From: Candidatus Fimenecus excrementavium
GTDB taxonomy: Bacteria > Bacillota > Clostridia > Oscillospirales > Acutalibacteraceae
Length of the DNA stretch: 64,000 nt
Reading direction: 5' to 3'
NCBI GenBank assembly: GCA_018712805.1
Contig: DVGI01000009.1
Coordinates: 1 to 64,000 of the forward strand
The notes beneath the pieces were generated by a model, which worked only from the letters and a program-made list of their open reading frames with translations, was not told the DNA's origin and searched no databases. Position numbers and translations under genes: made by a program. Positions 7,718 to 15,327 of this stretch are shown one piece after another. Each line of letters begins with the position of its first letter. The first letter of the stretch is position 1.

Positions 7718-9148
7718 ATGAGAAAGGACAGAAAGCGGACAGAAGAGCAGGAAATTGAGCTCAACCGCAAACTCGACGAAAAAGTTGAGAAAAAATTGGC
7801 GAAAGAAAAGCGGAAAGCGGAAAAAAGAGCCAACAGCAAATTCCGCAACAGCAAGTTCGGCAAAAAATGGTTTGCTTTAAAAAAGTGGAAACGCATTGTT
7901 GTTTATGTTTTGATTGCTTTGATTTTGCTTGCGCTGATTGCGTTTGCCACGGTTTACGGCATTTATAACAGCTTCAGAACGGACATCAACGAGGACAACC
8001 TCGGGATTTCTTCCGAAATCCAAGACAAATACGGCGACTCCGACATTTTCAACGTCGCGCTGTTCGGTGTAGATACCCGCGACGAAGACTCTTTCTCCGG
8101 GCGTTCGGATACCATTATTATTGCAAGCGTTGATAAAAAGAATAATGTGGTCAAATTAACTTCGATTTTGCGCGACAGTTATGTTGCGATTGAAGGACAT
8201 AAAAACCAAAAAATCACCCATGCTTATGCGTTCGGCGGCGCAGAACTGGCGATTAAAACAATTAACCAAAACTTCGGGATGAATATCACCGACTACGCCA
8301 CAATCAACTTCTATAAATTGGCAGATGCGATTGACATTCTCGGCGGTATCGACATTGAAGTGACCGAAGCGGAACGTAAGCATTTAAATGATATCGGAGA
8401 CGACGAAAACCCCGATTTCAATTATTTGGACGAAGCGGGTACGGTGCACCTGAACGGTGAGCAGGCGGTCGTTTACGCGCGGCTTCGTAAAATCGACTCC
8501 GACGTGGCTCGCTCCAACCGCCAGAGAAAGGTCATTGAAGCGTTAATTGTGCAGGCGAAAAAGGTAAGTCCCGCAAAATACGCGGAAATGGTGCGCACAA
8601 TGATGTCTCTTTGCGAAACCTCACTTTCGTTCTCCGAAATTATGTCTTTTGCACCGATGATTACCAAAGATATCACGATTCAGACATTGACCATTCCGGG
8701 CGACGAGGAGAATGCAATCGGCGGCATGTATGACGGCGCGTGGGTGTGGCGTTACGACCTGTCTGAAGCTACCCAGCACATTCACGAGTTCATTTACGGT
8801 GAGCCGCTCGATACGGTCCCCGACAGCGTAATTTCGGCAAACGATTCCGGCAGTTCCGGCAGCAAGTCGGATTCGGATGACGATGACAATAACAATAACA
8901 ATAAGAATTCCGATAAAGGCAATCAGGGTGGTTCTAATGCAACCACAAATCCTGCCGGCACAACAGCGCCCGCAACAACGGTAGCACCGCCGACAACGAC
9001 TACAACAAAGCCGGCGGAAACAACCACAGATCCTGCAACGGGCGATAAGGAAGAGCCGAACACAAACAACGGAAACGACGAAGAACCTGCAACGGCGGAT
9101 CAAGAAGAAAACACGGCAGAGGCCGCGAACGAAAACGCCGCCGCGTAA
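7718..9148 (+). CDS. LytR-CpsA-Psr (LCP) family cell wall polymer ligase
   Basis: LCP proteins transfer undecaprenyl-linked polymers such as teichoic acids onto peptidoglycan outside the membrane. This 476-residue protein has a highly charged cytoplasmic N-terminus rich in Lys/Arg/Glu (1-58) and one membrane helix (about 60-82). The LCP domain spans about 108-330, with FNVALFGVDTRDED, GRSDTIIIASVD and TSILRDSYV. The last 100 residues are low-complexity: a Ser/Asp/Asn block with runs of D and N, then Thr/Pro/Ala repeats and an acidic end, as in wall-spanning linkers. The start ATG follows AGAGGTG and sits 62 bases behind the promoter. Confidence 0.95.
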   Translation: MRKDRKRTEEQEIELNRKLDEKVEKKLAKEKRKAEKRANSKFRNSKFGKKWFALKKWKRIVVYVLIALILLALIAFATVYGIYNSFRTDINEDNLGISSEIQDKYGDSDIFNVALFGVDTRDEDSFSGRSDTIIIASVDKKNNVVKLTSILRDSYVAIEGHKNQKITHAYAFGGAELAIKTINQNFGMNITDYATINFYKLADAIDILGGIDIEVTEAERKHLNDIGDDENPDFNYLDEAGTVHLNGEQAVVYARLRKIDSDVARSNRQRKVIEALIVQAKKVSPAKYAEMVRTMMSLCETSLSFSEIMSFAPMITKDITIQTLTIPGDEENAIGGMYDGAWVWRYDLSEATQHIHEFIYGEPLDTVPDSVISANDSGSSGSKSDSDDDDNNNNNKNSDKGNQGGSNATTNPAGTTAPATTVAPPTTTTTKPAETTTDPATGDKEEPNTNNGNDEEPATADQEENTAEAANENAAA

Positions 9149-9164
9149 AATTAAACTGAATCTA

Positions 9165-9196
9165 GACCGCTTTCCTTTCGGAAGGCGGTCTTTTTT
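9165..9196 (+). terminator. Terminator of LCP gene
   Basis: The stem GACCGC(TTTCC) / (GGAAG)GCGGTC with a TTTC loop is followed by a run of six T. Confidence 0.92.
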
Positions 9197-9226
9197 CGGA
9201 ATGGGATAGATTTTCAAAACAATGTG

Positions 9227-9235
9227 TGATACAAT
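9227..9235 (+). promoter_or_regulatory. Possible extended -10 promoter of oligopeptide-binding gene
   Basis: TGA-TACAAT fits an extended -10 element. No good -35 is present at 17 bases. It is 30 bases before the GTG start. Confidence 0.45.
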
Positions 9236-9264
9236 ACGAATATTATAGTTTGTGAGGTATTCTT

Positions 9265-10902
9265 GTGGGAAAGAGAATTGTTTCTGTTTTACTCATTTGC
9301 ATATTGCTGAGCGTGTCCCTCTCCGGCTGTTTTGGAAAAACCAAGGCGGGAAAGACCTTTTCCATGCCCATAACCGATGAGCCGACCAGCCTTGACCCCC
9401 AGATTGCGGATTCCAACGCCGAACGGTTGGTGATTTCCAATTGCTATGAAGGGCTTGTGACCGTGGGTGCCGACGGCACCATTCACAACGGCGTCGCCGA
9501 AAGCTATTCGGTTTCCGACAATGGGCTGGTTTACACATTCAAACTGCGTCAGGACGCACACTGGGCGCTGTATTCCGGCCACAAAACGCTATTGGGCGAA
9601 AATTATAAAGAGACGTTTGACAAAACGGTGTATGCGCAAGATTTCGTCTTTGCGCTGCAGCGCGCCGTGGACCCACAGACCGGCTCGCCGGACGCCTATT
9701 TGTTCTCGGCAATTTCCGGTGCGCAGGCGATTTTTACAGGTGCCGCGCCCGTAAGTTCTCTCGGTGTGCAGGCGCTCGACAACTTCACCGTGCAAATCAC
9801 GCTTGCTTACGCCGATGACAATTTGTTATATGCGTTGACTTCTCCGGGCGCAATGCCGTGTGACGAAGAGTTCTTTAATCTTACCAACGGGCGCTATGGC
9901 CTCGAAGCGGGCTACACGCTCGGCAACGGACCGTTCCACGTTTCCAGTTGGCAGGAAAAGACCTTAATCAAAATGGTGCACAATGAAGATTATAACGGCG
10001 AAACCGATGTAAAGCCGTCAAGCCTTACGTTATATTATAATGACGATGCTTCCAAAATCCCGGAGAAAATGGCATCCGGCACCTATGACGCGGCGTTTTT
10101 GAGCAAGACGCAGTTTGACGCGTTGGAAGATACTTCGGATTTGGCGGTGCAGCCGTTGGAAAACACCACGCAATCTTTGATTTTCAACCAGCGCAACACG
10201 TCGCTTGCGAATGAGAACTTGCGAAAGGCACTTTGCTACGCGGCGGACTTGAGCGACTTTTCCGCTTTAGGGGAAAATATCGAGCACGCGACCGGACTTG
10301 TGCCGCCCTATTGCAAAATCGGCGCGGATGTTTACCGGCAAGAGGGGCAGAGCGCAAAACTGCTGCCTTATAACGCAGAACTTGCCAAATCCTGTTTTGA
10401 AGAAGCGCTTTTAGAACTGGGTGCGTCGTCGGTGGAATTGGAAATTCTCTGCACCGACGAGGACAGCAACTTTATTCGTAAAATCGTGCAGAACTGGCAA
10501 AAGGTGCTCGGCGTGAAGTTTGTCACCACGCTGAAAATTGTCAGCCAGACGGAACTCGAAGCCGAGGTTGCCGACGGCAACTTCACGGTTGCGCTGTATC
10601 CGCTGACTGCAACTTCCGTGATGACGGCGGATTTTTTGGAAACCGCTTTTTCGTCTGACAACCTGTTCGGCTTTACAGACGCAAACTACACGTCGATGCT
10701 CTCCGGCCTTCGCACAAGCGCGTCGGATTTCAGCAAACTTCGAACGGCTTGCAATGCGGCGGAAGATTATTTGCTGCAGCATGCTGTGATTTTGCCTTTG
10801 TTCTATCAGGAAAGCTATTTTGTCACTTCCGACGACACCGCGGGAATTTATTTTTACTCTTCGGAGGATTATGTGTACTTCATTGACGCAACCAAGAAAT
10901 AA
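9265..10902 (+). CDS. Peptide/oligopeptide ABC transporter substrate-binding lipoprotein (OppA-like)
   Basis: Family 5 extracellular solute-binding protein, 545 residues. The signal peptide ends in lipobox SLSGC (Cys22), so it is lipid-anchored. ITDEPTSLDPQIADSNAE and the region around GYTLGNGPFHVSSW are typical of OppA-type proteins, as are PEKMASGTYDAAFL and NTSLANENLRKALCYAAD. The GTG at 9265 has GTGAGG eight bases upstream. No permease or ATPase genes of an Opp system follow, so it is an orphan binding protein that must use a transporter encoded elsewhere. Confidence 0.93.
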   Translation: MGKRIVSVLLICILLSVSLSGCFGKTKAGKTFSMPITDEPTSLDPQIADSNAERLVISNCYEGLVTVGADGTIHNGVAESYSVSDNGLVYTFKLRQDAHWALYSGHKTLLGENYKETFDKTVYAQDFVFALQRAVDPQTGSPDAYLFSAISGAQAIFTGAAPVSSLGVQALDNFTVQITLAYADDNLLYALTSPGAMPCDEEFFNLTNGRYGLEAGYTLGNGPFHVSSWQEKTLIKMVHNEDYNGETDVKPSSLTLYYNDDASKIPEKMASGTYDAAFLSKTQFDALEDTSDLAVQPLENTTQSLIFNQRNTSLANENLRKALCYAADLSDFSALGENIEHATGLVPPYCKIGADVYRQEGQSAKLLPYNAELAKSCFEEALLELGASSVELEILCTDEDSNFIRKIVQNWQKVLGVKFVTTLKIVSQTELEAEVADGNFTVALYPLTATSVMTADFLETAFSSDNLFGFTDANYTSMLSGLRTSASDFSKLRTACNAAEDYLLQHAVILPLFYQESYFVTSDDTAGIYFYSSEDYVYFIDATKK

Positions 10903-11338
10903 GCGGCGGATTTTGCTTTTCGTCAGTTGGGCGTTTGTGGTTTTGTGCATGGCAATTATCTTCTTTTTGTCGCAGGAACCCGCAACCGAATCGCAAAGCC
11001 GAAGCGACGGCGTGATTGCGGCGCTGCTTTCGCGCTTCGGAATAGAGTTTTCCTCCCATTTTGTCCGAAAAGCTGCGCATGCACTCGAATATTGCGGGCT
11101 GTCCCTTTTGTTGTACGGTGCTTATTTTGTCAGTTTCCGTGCGCCGCAGCCGGCGCTTTCCGTTTTGACAGCGGCGCTTTACGCGGTGAGCGATGAAGCG
11201 CACCAATATTTCGTACCCGGGCGCGCCTGTCAGCTTCGGGACGTGTTTGTCGATTCTGTCGGCGCGGCGGCAGGCGTTCTGTTCTGCACGGCAATCTTTT
11301 TCCTTTTACATAGAATCTCGAAAAAAAGAGAGGTATAA
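10871..11338 (+). CDS. VanZ-like family membrane protein
   Basis: A 155-residue membrane protein with about four predicted helices. The VanZ signature is clear: FVRKAAHALEYCGL, then SDEAHQYFVPGRACQLRDV and DSVGAAAG. VanZ itself gives low-level teicoplanin resistance by an unclear mechanism, and most relatives have no known function. The ATG at 10871 has GGAGG three bases upstream and overlaps the end of the preceding binding protein gene by 32 bases, so translation is probably coupled. A longer start upstream is unlikely because it would read through the preceding gene. Confidence 0.88.
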   Translation: MCTSLTQPRNKRRILLFVSWAFVVLCMAIIFFLSQEPATESQSRSDGVIAALLSRFGIEFSSHFVRKAAHALEYCGLSLLLYGAYFVSFRAPQPALSVLTAALYAVSDEAHQYFVPGRACQLRDVFVDSVGAAAGVLFCTAIFFLLHRISKKREV

Positions 11339-11340
11339 AA

Positions 11341-12588
11341 ATGGCAACAGTTAAACCTTTTCGGGCGTATCGTCCGGCGGCGGGGTATGCCGACAAAATC
11401 GCGGCGCTGCCCTATGACGTTATGAATTCCGACGAAGCGCGGAAAATGGCGTTCGGCAATCCGTATTCGTTTCTTCATGTCGATAAAGCGGAAATCGATT
11501 TGCCGAAAACCGTGGATATTTATGACGACAAGGTCTATTTGCAGGCAAAGCGGAATTTAAGTGAATTGATTTCCGCCCAGGCGCTCGAACAAGACCCTGA
11601 AAACTGCTTCTATATATATGCCCAAACCTGGAAAGGACGCACCCAAACGGGCCTTGTCGCCTGCGCGAGCGTGGACGCGTATTTGGATAACCGGATTAAA
11701 AAGCACGAATTGACCCGCGCTGAAAAAGAAGCGGATCGTATTCGCCACGTCGATACGCTGAACGCCAATACCGGTCCGATTTTCTTAACCTATCGCGGCA
11801 AACAGGCAATTTCTGACTTGCTCAAAGCTTGGCAAACGGCGCACGAGCCGGTTTATGATTTCACCGCGGACGACGTTCGCCAAACGGTTTGGGTGATAGA
11901 TGACAAAGAAACCATTGTCGCGCTTCAAAAGCAGTTTGAAACCGTGGATTCGTTGTATATCGCCGACGGGCATCACCGCGCGGCTTCCGCGGTGCGCGTG
12001 GCGCAAATGCGGCGCGCGGCAAATCCCGACTATCAAGGCGACGAGGAATTTAACTTTTTCCTTTCCGTCCTTTTCCCGGCAGAGGAACTTCGCATTCTCG
12101 ACTATAACCGTCTGGTGAAAGATTTAAACGGCTATACGACCGCCGCTTTCTTAGAAGCGCTTTCCGCCGATTTCACCGTCGAGTGTGTCGGCGAAGCGGC
12201 TTATCATCCGCAAAAAAAGCACACCTTCGGGCTTTACCTTTCGGGAAAATGGTATGCGCTGACCGCGAAAGACGGTGTTGTGAACGAAAGCGACCCGGTC
12301 GCGCGGCTGGACGTTTCTGTTTTACAGTCGCGGGTTATCGGTCCGTTGCTCGGCATTGAAGACCCTCGAACCGACAAGCGGATTGATTTTGTCGGCGGAA
12401 TCCGCGGCCTTTCGGAACTTGAAAAACGTGTGAACAGCGGGGAAATGACCGCTGCGTTTGCCATGTACCCCACGACGCTCGATGATTTAATGGCGATAGC
12501 CGACGCGGGCGCCGTCATGCCGCCGAAATCCACTTGGTTTGAGCCAAAGCTTTTAAGCGGTTTGTTTATTCATTTTCTTTCGGATTAA
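11341..12588 (+). CDS. DUF1015 family protein
   Basis: A 415-residue cytoplasmic protein matching DUF1015 along its whole length. FRAYRPAAGYADKIAALPYD starts the domain, and ADGHHRAASAVRV is its most conserved motif. LDYNRLVKDLNG and the end DLMAIADAGAVMPPKSTWFEPK are also typical. The function of the family is not established; in some genomes it is linked to serine metabolism. It begins two bases after the VanZ-like gene with AGAGAGG upstream, so it shares that operon. Confidence 0.93.
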   Translation: MATVKPFRAYRPAAGYADKIAALPYDVMNSDEARKMAFGNPYSFLHVDKAEIDLPKTVDIYDDKVYLQAKRNLSELISAQALEQDPENCFYIYAQTWKGRTQTGLVACASVDAYLDNRIKKHELTRAEKEADRIRHVDTLNANTGPIFLTYRGKQAISDLLKAWQTAHEPVYDFTADDVRQTVWVIDDKETIVALQKQFETVDSLYIADGHHRAASAVRVAQMRRAANPDYQGDEEFNFFLSVLFPAEELRILDYNRLVKDLNGYTTAAFLEALSADFTVECVGEAAYHPQKKHTFGLYLSGKWYALTAKDGVVNESDPVARLDVSVLQSRVIGPLLGIEDPRTDKRIDFVGGIRGLSELEKRVNSGEMTAAFAMYPTTLDDLMAIADAGAVMPPKSTWFEPKLLSGLFIHFLSD

Positions 12589-12639
12589 ACGTCGATTTTC
12601 AGAGTTTGTAAACTTTTTGTGTCTTTTCCGTTTTTTTCC

Positions 12640-12668
12640 TTGCATGCCTGTTTTTATTGTGCTACTAT
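12640..12668 (+). promoter_or_regulatory. Promoter of small XRE gene
   Basis: TTGCAT (12640-12645), 17 bases, TACTAT (12663-12668). It lies 68 bases before the chosen ATG. Confidence 0.75.
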
Positions 12669-12735
12669 GTAGTCAAGAAAAGGGAATAAACAGTACCTTT
12701 TCAGAGAATGGATGCAGGAGGATTTGCGGAGGGTC

Positions 12736-12981
12736 ATGCGTGTTCGAAAACAAAATTTGGGGAATAAAAACTTGGTGGGAAGCCGCGTCGAGCAGCTTCG
12801 TCACGCTGCCGGTATGCGGCAAAAGGAATTGCTGGCACAGTTACAGGTGCGCGGCATTTCGATTAACGCTTCGGGGCTTTCAAAATTAGAAGGGCAGCTG
12901 CGCAGTGTTTCGGATTATGAGCTGCGGGCGTTGGCGGAAGTTTTTGATGTGCCGATTGAAGATTTGTTCCCGAAAGGATAA
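12736..12981 (+). CDS. Small XRE-type helix-turn-helix protein
   Basis: About 81 residues, nearly all one HTH_XRE domain: VGSRVEQLRHAAGMRQKELL, then SGLSKLEGQLRSVSDYELRA and the end VFDVPIEDLFPKG. It is a DNA-binding regulator with unknown target. The start is uncertain. An ATG at 12712 lacks a ribosome binding site. The ATG at 12736 follows two purine-rich boxes (AGGAGG and GGAGGG) at awkward spacing. TTG/GTG codons near 12772-12775 would give the most usual domain boundary. It is a single gene with its own promoter and terminator. Confidence 0.8.
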   Translation: MRVRKQNLGNKNLVGSRVEQLRHAAGMRQKELLAQLQVRGISINASGLSKLEGQLRSVSDYELRALAEVFDVPIEDLFPKG

Positions 12982-12995
12982 TTACATAAGATTTT

Positions 12996-13027
12996 AAAAA
13001 AGGCGCTGCTCTTGCGGCGCCTTTTTT
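12996..13027 (+). terminator. Terminator of small XRE gene
   Basis: An A-run, GGCGCTGC / GCGGCGCC around TCTT, and a run of six T. Confidence 0.9.
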
Positions 13028-13130
13028 CTGTCTTTTAAAACTGTACATGAAAAATACCGCAAAATTGGCTATTTATTTGTGCCACTTATTTTGCTACAAT
13101 GAGGACAAACAAAGAAAGAGATGATAAAGC

Positions 13131-13955
13131 ATGAAACGAATCGTAACCATTCAAGATATTTCTTGCCTCGGCAAATGCTCCCTTACCGTGGCGCTGCCGC
13201 TGATTTCCGCCATGGGTGTTGAAGCGGCGATTATTCCGACCGCAGTGCTTTCCACGCACACGATGTTCAAAAACTTTACCTGTAAAGATTTAGACGACCA
13301 AATCGTCCCGATTACCGACCACTGGAAACAGGAAGGTTTCCACTTCGACGGGATTTACACCGGCTACCTGGCTTCCGCCGCGCAGGTCAAAACCGTCATG
13401 TCCGTAATTGACAAACTGAAAACAGACGACACCATGATTATCGTCGACCCCGCTATGGCGGACAACGGCAAAATGTACCCGGCGTTTGACAGCGACTTCC
13501 CGAAAGAAATGGCAAAGCTTTGCGGCATGGCGGACGTTATTTTGCCGAATATCACAGAGGCAAGCTTCTTGACCGGCACACCTTATAAAGAGCAGTATGA
13601 CGAAGCTTATATCCGCGAGCTGCTCCATAAGCTTGCCGCCCTCGGCAGCAAAACCGTCATTCTCAAGGGCGTGCAGTTAGACGGCAAATACGGCGTTTTG
13701 TGCTATGACGCCGCGAGCGACAGCTATTCGGCTTACTGGCACGAAAAACTGCCCGTCGGCTACCACGGCACGGGCGACATTTTCTCCTCGGTGTTCGTCG
13801 GCGCGAGAATGCGCGGCAAAACAATCGAAGAAAGCGTCCGCATTGCAGCGGACTACACGGTGGAGTGCATCCGCGTGACCAACGACCGCAAAGGCTCGAA
13901 CTGGTACGGTGTGGATTTTGAAACCGTCATTCCGAAGCTTGTGGAAAAGCTTTAA
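13131..13955 (+). CDS. Pyridoxamine/pyridoxal kinase family protein
   Basis: Phosphorylates B6 vitamers (pyridoxamine, pyridoxal, pyridoxine) with ATP in the salvage route to pyridoxal phosphate. The 274-residue protein starts with VTIQDISCLGKCSLTVALP and contains GIYTGYLAS, VDPAMADNG and LPNITEASFLTG. The ribokinase-fold catalytic motif YHGTGDIFSS near residue 212 carries the general base Asp. The length matches PdxY/PdxK-type enzymes. It is a single gene. A TACAAT lies at 13095-13100, but no clear -35 is seen. Confidence 0.9.
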   Translation: MKRIVTIQDISCLGKCSLTVALPLISAMGVEAAIIPTAVLSTHTMFKNFTCKDLDDQIVPITDHWKQEGFHFDGIYTGYLASAAQVKTVMSVIDKLKTDDTMIIVDPAMADNGKMYPAFDSDFPKEMAKLCGMADVILPNITEASFLTGTPYKEQYDEAYIRELLHKLAALGSKTVILKGVQLDGKYGVLCYDAASDSYSAYWHEKLPVGYHGTGDIFSSVFVGARMRGKTIEESVRIAADYTVECIRVTNDRKGSNWYGVDFETVIPKLVEKL

Positions 13956-13975
13956 TTGAAACAAAAAATCGTTTG

Positions 13976-14003
13976 CATTGCCGTACCTTTTGGTGCGGCA
14001 ATG
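13976..14003 (+). other. Hairpin after pyridoxamine kinase gene
   Basis: The 12-base-pair stem CATTGCCGTACC / GGTGCGGCAATG has a four-T loop but no following T-run. It may be a weak or factor-dependent terminator or an mRNA 3' end stabiliser. Confidence 0.55.
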
Positions 14004-14020
14004 TGATTATTCAGCACATT

Positions 14021-14067
14021 TTCACATTGCGCGCCGAATATTTACTATAATATTTGCGATAGTAAAT
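14021..14067 (+). promoter_or_regulatory. Promoter with overlapping palindromic operator of XRE gene
   Basis: TTCACA (14021-14026) and TATAAT (14046-14051) are separated by 19 bases. A perfect 9-base inverted repeat, ATTTACTAT (14040-14048) / ATAGTAAAT (14059-14067), covers the -10 and the expected start site. This arrangement suggests repression, probably by the XRE protein encoded directly downstream. Confidence 0.72.
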
Positions 14068-14081
14068 AGGGGGCGCATTTT

Positions 14082-14489
14082 ATGGTAGGTCAGCGGAACC
14101 TCGGCGAGCAGATGCGACTGCTTCGCAAAGCAAACGGGTTAACTCAGACGCAAGTTGCGGAAATTCTGAACATTCACCGAACGACCTATACGGCTTACGA
14201 AACCAATAAAAACACACCGGACATTTTGCTTTTGCAGGCTTTCGCCGCGATTTTCGGCGTCAGCGTGGATTTTGTGCTGCACATCGACATCAAAAAAATG
14301 GACGTTTTGTGTGACGATGTGGAAGAATATGATACCGGGCGAAGTGAAACGCTGTTTTCGACGCTTACCCCCGATGAGCAAAAGCTGGTGGGGGAATTCC
14401 GCTTGCTTTCCGAAAATGACCGCGCAAAGCTGTTAAAAAGCATCGAAGCGAAAAATCCGTTTTATAAGAATAAGAAAAAGCCGAAATAA
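14082..14489 (+). CDS. XRE family transcriptional regulator
   Basis: A 135-residue regulator. The N-terminal HTH_XRE domain (residues 7-65) contains LGEQMRLLRKANGLTQTQVA, IHRTTYTAYETNKNTPDI and FGVSVDFVLH. A C-terminal part of about 60 residues, with LTPDEQKLVGEFRLLSENDR, is common in this type of Clostridia repressor. The end is Lys-rich. The ATG at 14082 follows AGGGGG. The palindrome over its own -10 suggests autoregulation. It converges on the flavodoxin-ferredoxin gene and shares a terminator with it. Confidence 0.92.
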   Translation: MVGQRNLGEQMRLLRKANGLTQTQVAEILNIHRTTYTAYETNKNTPDILLLQAFAAIFGVSVDFVLHIDIKKMDVLCDDVEEYDTGRSETLFSTLTPDEQKLVGEFRLLSENDRAKLLKSIEAKNPFYKNKKKPK

Positions 14490-14502
14490 CAAGCTGCAAA
14501 GT

Positions 14503-14538
14503 AAAACGCCGGTGGCGGAATTTCCGTCACCGGCGTTT
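14503..14538. terminator. Bidirectional terminator
   Basis: AAAACGCCGGTGGCGG / CCGTCACCGGCGTTTT with a short loop sits between the convergent XRE and flavodoxin-ferredoxin genes. Confidence 0.93.
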
Positions 14539-15327
14539 TGTGATTTTAAATGATTCGTTTTGGTTCGGTTCGTCCTTTTGCGCTTTTTCAACGGTGTAAC
14601 GAACCTGCCCTAAAGATTTTTTGCCGTATTCAATCGCTTCTGTCGGGCAATAGCTGATGCACGCCATACAGTGGGTGCAGTTACCGCCCCAAACCGGTTT
14701 TCCGTCTTTCAGTTTGATGTTTTGAAGCGGACAAACTTCGGCGCATTTCCCGCAGGAAACACAAGCTTCTGTTACATAAAACTTTTTGTCCGAAACGCAG
14801 GTTTTATAAAACAAGGGGTTAATCGGCGTGCTGTAAACGCGGTCGAGAAGCGTAATTTTCGGCGCGTCGAACACTTTGCCGTTTTGAATGGTTTCCGCCG
14901 CTTTTAAAAGCACGGGTTTTGCGTCCGCCAAAATTCGGCGCGCTTGCGGGAGTGTCGGCGAATCGAACATCGCAATGTAGTTTTCCGGCATGGCGACCTT
15001 TTGCACGCCGCAAAACCGAAGTCCCTTTTGTGTGCACAGCTTTTTAAGATATGCGCCCGCGTTTCCGATGCTGTCGCCGCAGGTCATCACGAAATACGCG
15101 TCTTTCGCGCCTGAAAAGGTTGTGCGTTTGATGAAGGCTTCCACCACGCGCGGAATCCGCCACGCGTAGGTGGGCGTCACGAACACAAACGGGGTTTCGG
15201 AAGTGTATTCGGCTTTCCCACCGTTTTTGAAAATATCGTTTAACGAGACCGGCGTTTCCCCGAGCACATCTGCAATCGTCTCGGCGGCAAACTTGCTGTT
15301 GCCCGTGCCGCTGAACCAAAAAATCAT
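14527..15327 (-). CDS. EFR1-type flavodoxin-ferredoxin fusion
   Basis: A 266-residue electron carrier with two parts. An N-terminal flavodoxin-like domain starts with FWFSGTGNSKFAAE for FMN binding, with TPTYAWRIPRVVEAF further on. A C-terminal two-cluster ferredoxin domain carries Cys189/192/195/199 and Cys217/220/223/227, in CVSCGKCAEVCP and CTHCMACISYCP, each expected to hold a 4Fe-4S cluster. Its ATG overlaps the stop of the upstream FAD oxidoreductase by ATGA, so the two are translationally coupled and may form one electron-transfer chain. The stop falls within the downstream shared terminator stem. Confidence 0.93.
   Translation of the reverse strand: MIFWFSGTGNSKFAAETIADVLGETPVSLNDIFKNGGKAEYTSETPFVFVTPTYAWRIPRVVEAFIKRTTFSGAKDAYFVMTCGDSIGNAGAYLKKLCTQKGLRFCGVQKVAMPENYIAMFDSPTLPQARRILADAKPVLLKAAETIQNGKVFDAPKITLLDRVYSTPINPLFYKTCVSDKKFYVTEACVSCGKCAEVCPLQNIKLKDGKPVWGGNCTHCMACISYCPTEAIEYGKKSLGQVRYTVEKAQKDEPNQNESFKITKRR

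Noticed and set aside
12603-12614. AGTTT-GT-AAACT after the DUF1015 gene as a terminator
   Set aside because: The arms are five bases with a two-base loop, too small for a stable terminator hairpin.
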